A DNA stretch of 64,000 nucleotides from Rusavskia elegans (Eukaryota > Ascomycota > Lecanoromycetes > Teloschistales > Teloschistaceae). The DNA lies in assembly GCA_011316305.1 (NCBI GenBank), contig SAUG01000058.1, forward strand, positions 62,001 to 126,000. Reading direction: 5' to 3'. How positions within the stretch are numbered: position 1 is the first letter of the stretch; each line of letters opens with the position of its first letter. The notes below the pieces were generated by a model, which saw only the letters and a list, made by a program, of their open reading frames with translations, made no database searches and was not told the DNA's origin. Positions 58,806 to 64,000 of this stretch are shown one piece after another. Position numbers and translations under genes: made by a program.

Positions 58806-61560
58806 ATAATGAATAAAGTTAATTAATATTATATAGAAACATTTCGGAACTATATAATTTTATTACTAGAAATTCTTTTAAAATATTTTTATAATTGAAC
58901 TAACTAGCTATATTAATAAAAATAAAAGTTTGATATTTAGATATAGTTATCTAAAATGTTATATACTTTTAATAATATACGAAATCTATTAAAATCGAAG
59001 TTATTTTATATAATATTTTTTATATTAAATATATATCTAAAGATTTCAGGTTTTTTAAAAAATAAAATATCATCTAATAATTCTAATTAACTATATATAT
59101 TTCGATAGAAATATTATCTTTTTAATATATAAAATATATAATTAAATAACTATTTTTAGTTAATTTCGATTCTATTAAAACGAAAATCGTATAGTAAAAC
59201 TATATTTTCGAATTCGATTCGTAAATAAACTTCGGCTATTTTTTATAGTATTTTAAATACTATTAATTAGATCTTTAGATCGCTTTTCTATTCTATTATT
59301 ACTATTTCTTTAACGAGCCGTTAAAATAGTCTTTTTAAAAAGATTAATTCGATTATTTTTTATAGATTTCGGATTTCGCGAAATAATATATCTAAAAAAA
59401 AAGTAATTTAATATTTAGTTTCTATAAAATATATAAAGACGCGGGTATATTTAGATAATATTAGATAAAATACTAATAAAATCCATTATTATATTTTTAA
59501 AATCTATTTATAGATTTCCTAACTATAAATTAATATAGAACTTTATCGCCGATATTATTTTACTTTATTAAAAAAGGTTTTAAAAACCTAGTTCTCTTCG
59601 CGGTAAATTTATAATATTCGAGAAACGCGGTATTAGATATTTTTTTGAATACTTTATTTTACTATAATTTATTAAAGGTTTATATCGAATTATTCGATAT
59701 TTAAATCCGCTCGTATTAATTATAGTATTATTTTATCGGCTTAGATAGTAATATTACTAGAAAAAAAATTCTTTTATCTTTTTATCTAAATCGAAAGTAT
59801 AGATTTTAGAGTCTATTATATAAATAACTTCGTCGATTTTAGCTAATAGCTAAAAGTAAATAATACAATTAATATCTATTTTCCGTATTAATAATTAATA
59901 ATAGAATATTTTGATAGATTAAAAAAAGCAGCTAAGAATTTCTAGAATTAATATTAGAAAACTAATAGACTAACCGATATTATATTAATATCGGCGCGTT
60001 TTTCTTTTAAAATTTTACTATAATTAAAGTTTTATATTTTGCTATATAATATGATTTATAGGATAATATAAATTATTTTAGATATTTAACATTCTATTCT
60101 ATAGATTTATATCTAATAGTTTAATTTTAAATTCAATATTAAAGAGAATATATTCTAATATATTATTCCATATATCTAACCGTTTATAATATCGAAAGAT
60201 AAACTTTTATAATATAGTAACTTTTATTTTAAAACAATCGATTTATATTCGAAAATAAATAATCTTCTATTCTAAATCCGCTATAATTATTATTTATAGA
60301 ATATCCGTATCGGTTTAATAGCTAGAGAAAAGCTAGAATAAAAATAGAAAGAAATTTAACGCCGATATAGAAAGACGAGAAAATATCGGTAAAAGATAAA
60401 AAGTAAATAGTAGTTAATAGAAAAAGATATTCTTTTAGAAACTAGTACTTCTAGTATTAGAATAGAGTTATAAAAAATTAGTCTAATATTTTAATATCTT
60501 TTTATATAGTATTTTCGGATCTCTATATAATAATCTAATATAGCTTTAAATTTTATAAAATTAGAAAATAAAATAAAAAGAAAAAATTATAGAATACTAT
60601 AAAAACGCTAGTAAAAAGCTAAAATTACTAGTTCTTTTAATAAAACTATTGATTTAATAGACTTCTATTATTAAATACTAGTTTTAATTACGACGAAATT
60701 AGAAAATCTAATAATATTCTAAATAATAAAAAAGATAAATAGAAAAAGATTTATTTTTTAAAATTTTCTTTTATACTAGTAATTGGATATAATATAACTA
60801 TTGTCTTCGAAATAGTATCTATTACTTACTAATAGTAATAGCCTAGTTAAATCGTTTTAATAATTAGTAGAACTAAGTTTCTAGTAGTTAACTACTAGTA
60901 ATATTACTAGATTAGCCGATAATTATTAAATTATCGATAAAAACTATAAATATTATTTATATAAAATCTTCTATCGGAATAAATTTCTAGTATAATTAAA
61001 TAAAACCGAATAGACTATTATAAATACCGTATAATTAGAAAAATATTTTAAAAGATATAATATATATTTTAGTAATTTTAAAAAAATAATTACTTAAATA
61101 TATTTCTATAAAGTTATTCGGGTTTTAAATTATAAACTAGAAGTTTACTATAAATACTATAGATATACTATCGGCTATTTTCCTACTAGATAGAAATTAA
61201 TAATAATAGGTAACTATATCGGAACGAAGAAATATAAAAATAAATCTTTATTAAAAGATCTAATACTAATTAAATTCGTATTTAAAAAAGTTAATATATA
61301 TATAATATTACGTAGGCTATTATATCTAATACTTCTATAGTTTATCTATAAAGAAATATTTATAAAAATATATTTATAAATAATTTCCCGGGAGTTTTTA
61401 TATAATAGATAGCTATAATTGATTAGAATTTTAGTATTATTAAATATATCGATACTTTTTATATATTATACTATATAGATTCTAAAATAACTTTCGTTTT
61501 ACTATCGACTATATATAATAAGATTTTAAATAATAATATAAATATCTAATAAAGGTTATT
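58806..61560. other. Degraded repeat sequence upstream of the hAT relic
   Basis: 2.75 kb of RIP-altered DNA with no frame I can assign. Part of it may be the N-terminal region of the hAT element that follows. Confidence 0.4.
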
Positions 61561-61576
61561 AGAAATTCTTTTTTAT

Positions 61577-61850
61577 AAAATTAAAATTTTAATTACTTTA
61601 AATAGTGAATTGATAAATAATTACTAGTCTTATATATTAATAACCAGTTTTTTCGTCGACGAAAATTAGATTTAGTACTAGATTTTTATCGGATTTAAAT
61701 TTATATTAGAAAGCTATATAGATATTATATTATCTAAGATTATTTTAGAAATCTTTAAAAAATATTTATTAATTAAACGAATCTTTACTATTATAACCGA
61801 TAATATCGATATTAATAAAACTATATTTACTAACGCAGTTAAATATTTTA
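61577..61850 (+). mobile_element. hAT transposase relic, RIP-degraded
   Basis: One plus-strand frame, broken by in-frame TAGs, reads KIKILITLNSELINNY, then ILITSFFVDEN, then FIGFKFI, then LSKIILEIFKKYLLIKRIF and TIITDNIDINKTIF. This follows the hAT order RISFTLDxWTSxN, AITAHFIDE, LLDFxxL, IAExLLExLxEYxLxxKI and ITTDNASNNDT, including the Asp of TDNxxxN. Several stops sit where Trp or Gln would be, as C-to-T change predicts. The element ends were not located. It may be the kind of source that mobilised the four TIR elements, but that is inference. Confidence 0.65.
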
Positions 61851-64000
61851 AATAATTTACCGAATATATTATTTATATTAATAGTAATAAATATATTAAT
61901 ATTGATTAGAAAAATATATATTTAATAACGACCATTTTATTATATAGTCTATTCGGATCGACTACGTTTCCGGTATTAATAATATTAAAGATCCGATTAT
62001 CTATATTCTATAATTTATATATATACTTCAACCAGTACTATAAATATTATTCGGCTATATTAAATATAAACCTACTAATAAATAATATTCCAAAAAAAAA
62101 GAATAAAAATTATAACTCGGATATCGTTACTAATACGAATTATAAACTATTAATAATTTTAGTTAAAGTAAATTTTCTATATTTATTTCGTTATTCTATT
62201 TAGTTTCTATATATATAATATCTGGATTTACTTTATAAAAGTTCTATATAATATATAATATATTATAAAGTTTCTATTTTCTTTTTAAACCGTATCTTAA
62301 ATTATTTTATATAAAGTTCTACGTCGTCTATAAAATTCTATTTTATTTCTATTAGTTATATAGTTCATTTCCGAAATTATTTTATATTTAATTCTATATC
62401 TTTTATAATATTAGAATATATTAATATATCCCGTTTAAATCTATTTCTAATTCATTTTAGATTTAAAAAATAAATATCTAGATTAACGCGAATAGCTAAT
62501 ATAAAAAAAATTTCCGTAAACTATAATTAATAAAAATAGCCGAAGTTTAAATTTAACTAATAATTAATAGTCGATTTAATATTAAATAGAAAAAAATTTA
62601 TTATTAAAAAATTTAAATTTTTTTTTAAAATATTAGTATACAATAGGATTCGACGTATTATATATTAATCCGTATATTTACTTTTTATAATAAAATTTAT
62701 AAAATCTTAGAATATTAGAATACCGTCTAGTTAAGGTTTAGTAATAAAAAATAGAACTAAATTCGATATTTAATCTAAATTTTTAGGTTTTTTTTATATT
62801 TTTATAAAGATATTAAATACTATAAAAAGATCTATAATTTATTTTATTTTCTATATCTATAATAAGTTTTTTAATTCAATTAAAAATACTAAAGTATAGC
62901 TTCGGAGAAAGTAGATTTTTTAGAGAAAAAAACTTTTTAAAATTTTAAATACGGCTTTCGTTAAGCTTTCTTACTACAACTATAGTAAAATTTAAAATAA
63001 TTTAAAATTATTCTATAGATAATTAGTTTTATAATATTTATCGTTCAGTTTTCTATTATTTAGTAATATATTTTAGATAGAAAATATTAATAATAGTAAA
63101 TACTAGAAGAATGTTTATTAGAATATATTAAAAGAAACGTATTATATCTATTATAATGAGTTTTCCGGAACTATATTAAAATTAGAAAAAATATCTAGCT
63201 AATAAAATTTCTAGAAAGCCGAAATATTTAAAAATTATTTATTTAAAAATAGCCTATAATATTTAGATAAAGTTTATAATAAATTTATAATTTATAAAAA
63301 ATAAAATAAATATAATCTAAATTTTTACTATATATTTTATTTATCTATATTTTATTAGCTTCTTTCTATTTTTATAATCTAATTAGAAATAATAAATTCA
63401 TTTTCGATTAATAATACGAATTAGAATTTTAGTTCTCTATTTTTATATAGATCGCGCGCGATATCTTTACTACTATTTTATACGAATTTATAAAAAAAAA
63501 TATTATATTCTATTATAAATGGAATCTATAGCGATTATAAATTATATTATCTATTAATAATTAAAGCGAAAATAATCCTTCGCTGATACTATTTTAAAAA
63601 AGATAAAAAAGAATTTTAATTTCTATAAACTAACTTCTAGTAAAAAACCGAAATAGATAAAGTTAAAAAAAAAGAAAATAGAAGTTTATAATAAAATATT
63701 AAAAGATAAACCATATCGCGATAATATTAGCGATAATAAAAAAAATAATACGAACTAATTAGTAAATTTAATCGCTTTATTAATTTTAATATTTCATCTT
63801 CCTAATTTTAATTTTTTAGATAAAAAATCCTAGCTTTTAAGTTCGGAAATAAAGATAATATTTAACTATTGGAGTAACTAGTAGTAGATTAATAAAGGTT
63901 TAGCTAGATCGAAGGAAAAAAAAGATATTAATAGTTATTATTTTAAAAAATCGTATAATTTTAATATTATATATACTAATTTCTTATTATATAAACGTTC
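61851..64000. other. Degraded repeat sequence to the window edge
   Basis: 2.1 kb of RIP-altered DNA, probably including the rest of the hAT relic. No readable domain; no telomere repeat at the edge. Confidence 0.45.

Larger units (their letters stand above)
37374..64000. repeat. AT-rich, RIP-degraded transposon block
   Basis: 26.6 kb of AT-rich sequence to the window edge. CpA and TpG are almost missing (for example none in 37,981-38,100) while CpG is kept, the mark of strand-independent C-to-T change at CpA. The longest open frame is about 63 codons. Relics of Gypsy and hAT coding sequence with many stops are listed separately. No functional gene is supported anywhere in it. Confidence 0.93.

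Noticed and set aside
37374..64000. Mitochondrial DNA insertion or centromere as cause of the AT richness
   Set aside because: Retained CpG with missing CpA/TpG and recognisable Gypsy/hAT relics point to RIP of transposons. A centromere made of such relics cannot be excluded, but nothing specific supports it.
1..64000. CRISPR array, prophage, bacterial operon, or secondary-metabolite cluster
   Set aside because: The genes are eukaryotic with introns. There are no spaced direct repeats of CRISPR type and no PKS, NRPS, terpene cyclase or cluster regulator.

Overview
The window comes from a filamentous ascomycete (Pezizomycotina). The genes carry short introns, mostly 45-75 bp, with GT...AG ends and CTAAC/CTGAC-like branch points. 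The proteins match fungal families, and the right-hand 40% looks like DNA destroyed by repeat-induced point mutation (RIP). I cannot name the species; Dothideomycetes or Leotiomycetes are guesses.

Positions 1-37,373 form an ordinary gene-dense, GC-balanced arm. In order it holds: the 3' end of a BTB-domain gene; a proline-rich membrane-anchored fungal protein; DOA1/PLAA (Cdc48 cofactor); an RTA1-like seven-TM protein; a short TIR element; PET191 (COX assembly); WBP1 (oligosaccharyltransferase); the complex I 9.5 kDa subunit; a steryl-ester-hydrolase-type lipase; RNA 3'-phosphate cyclase; a second palindromic element; a secreted RlpA/expansin-like protein; a doubtful one-TM protein; EMC1; a leucine-rich-repeat protein; a large Ser/Arg-rich protein; SSF1 and RRP3 (ribosome biogenesis); phosphoacetylglucosamine mutase; PER1; and an intron-bearing tRNA-Ala. 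I rebuilt exon structures by joining open frames at GT...AG sites that restore family-conserved protein sequence. Three head-to-head pairs share short intergenic promoters: WBP1/nuo9.5, EMC1/LRR and SSF1/RRP3. There is no biosynthetic cluster. The only functional theme is a loose excess of ER and secretory maintenance genes (DOA1, WBP1, EMC1, PER1, and AGM1 for UDP-GlcNAc), plus two ribosome-biogenesis genes.

Positions 37,374-64,000 are an AT-rich transposon graveyard that starts directly at the 5' end of the tRNA gene. CpA and TpG are nearly absent over long stretches while CpG survives, which is the RIP signature. No open frame exceeds about 63 codons. Readable relics are: a minus-strand Ty3/Gypsy pol (reverse transcriptase about 53.1-53.5 kb, integrase about 51.3-51.5 kb); a plus-strand Gypsy-like integrase (about 57.8-58.3 kb); a plus-strand hAT transposase (about 61.6-61.85 kb); four copies of one TIR element family with 8-bp target duplications (37,774; 45,052; 48,993; 58,411); and a 419-bp tRNA-headed SINE-like insertion at 50,494-50,912 flanked by a perfect 19-bp target duplication and much less RIP-mutated than its host. 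The SINE and the nested TIR family are the best candidates for something not yet described. All family names rest on reading the sequence; no database search was possible.
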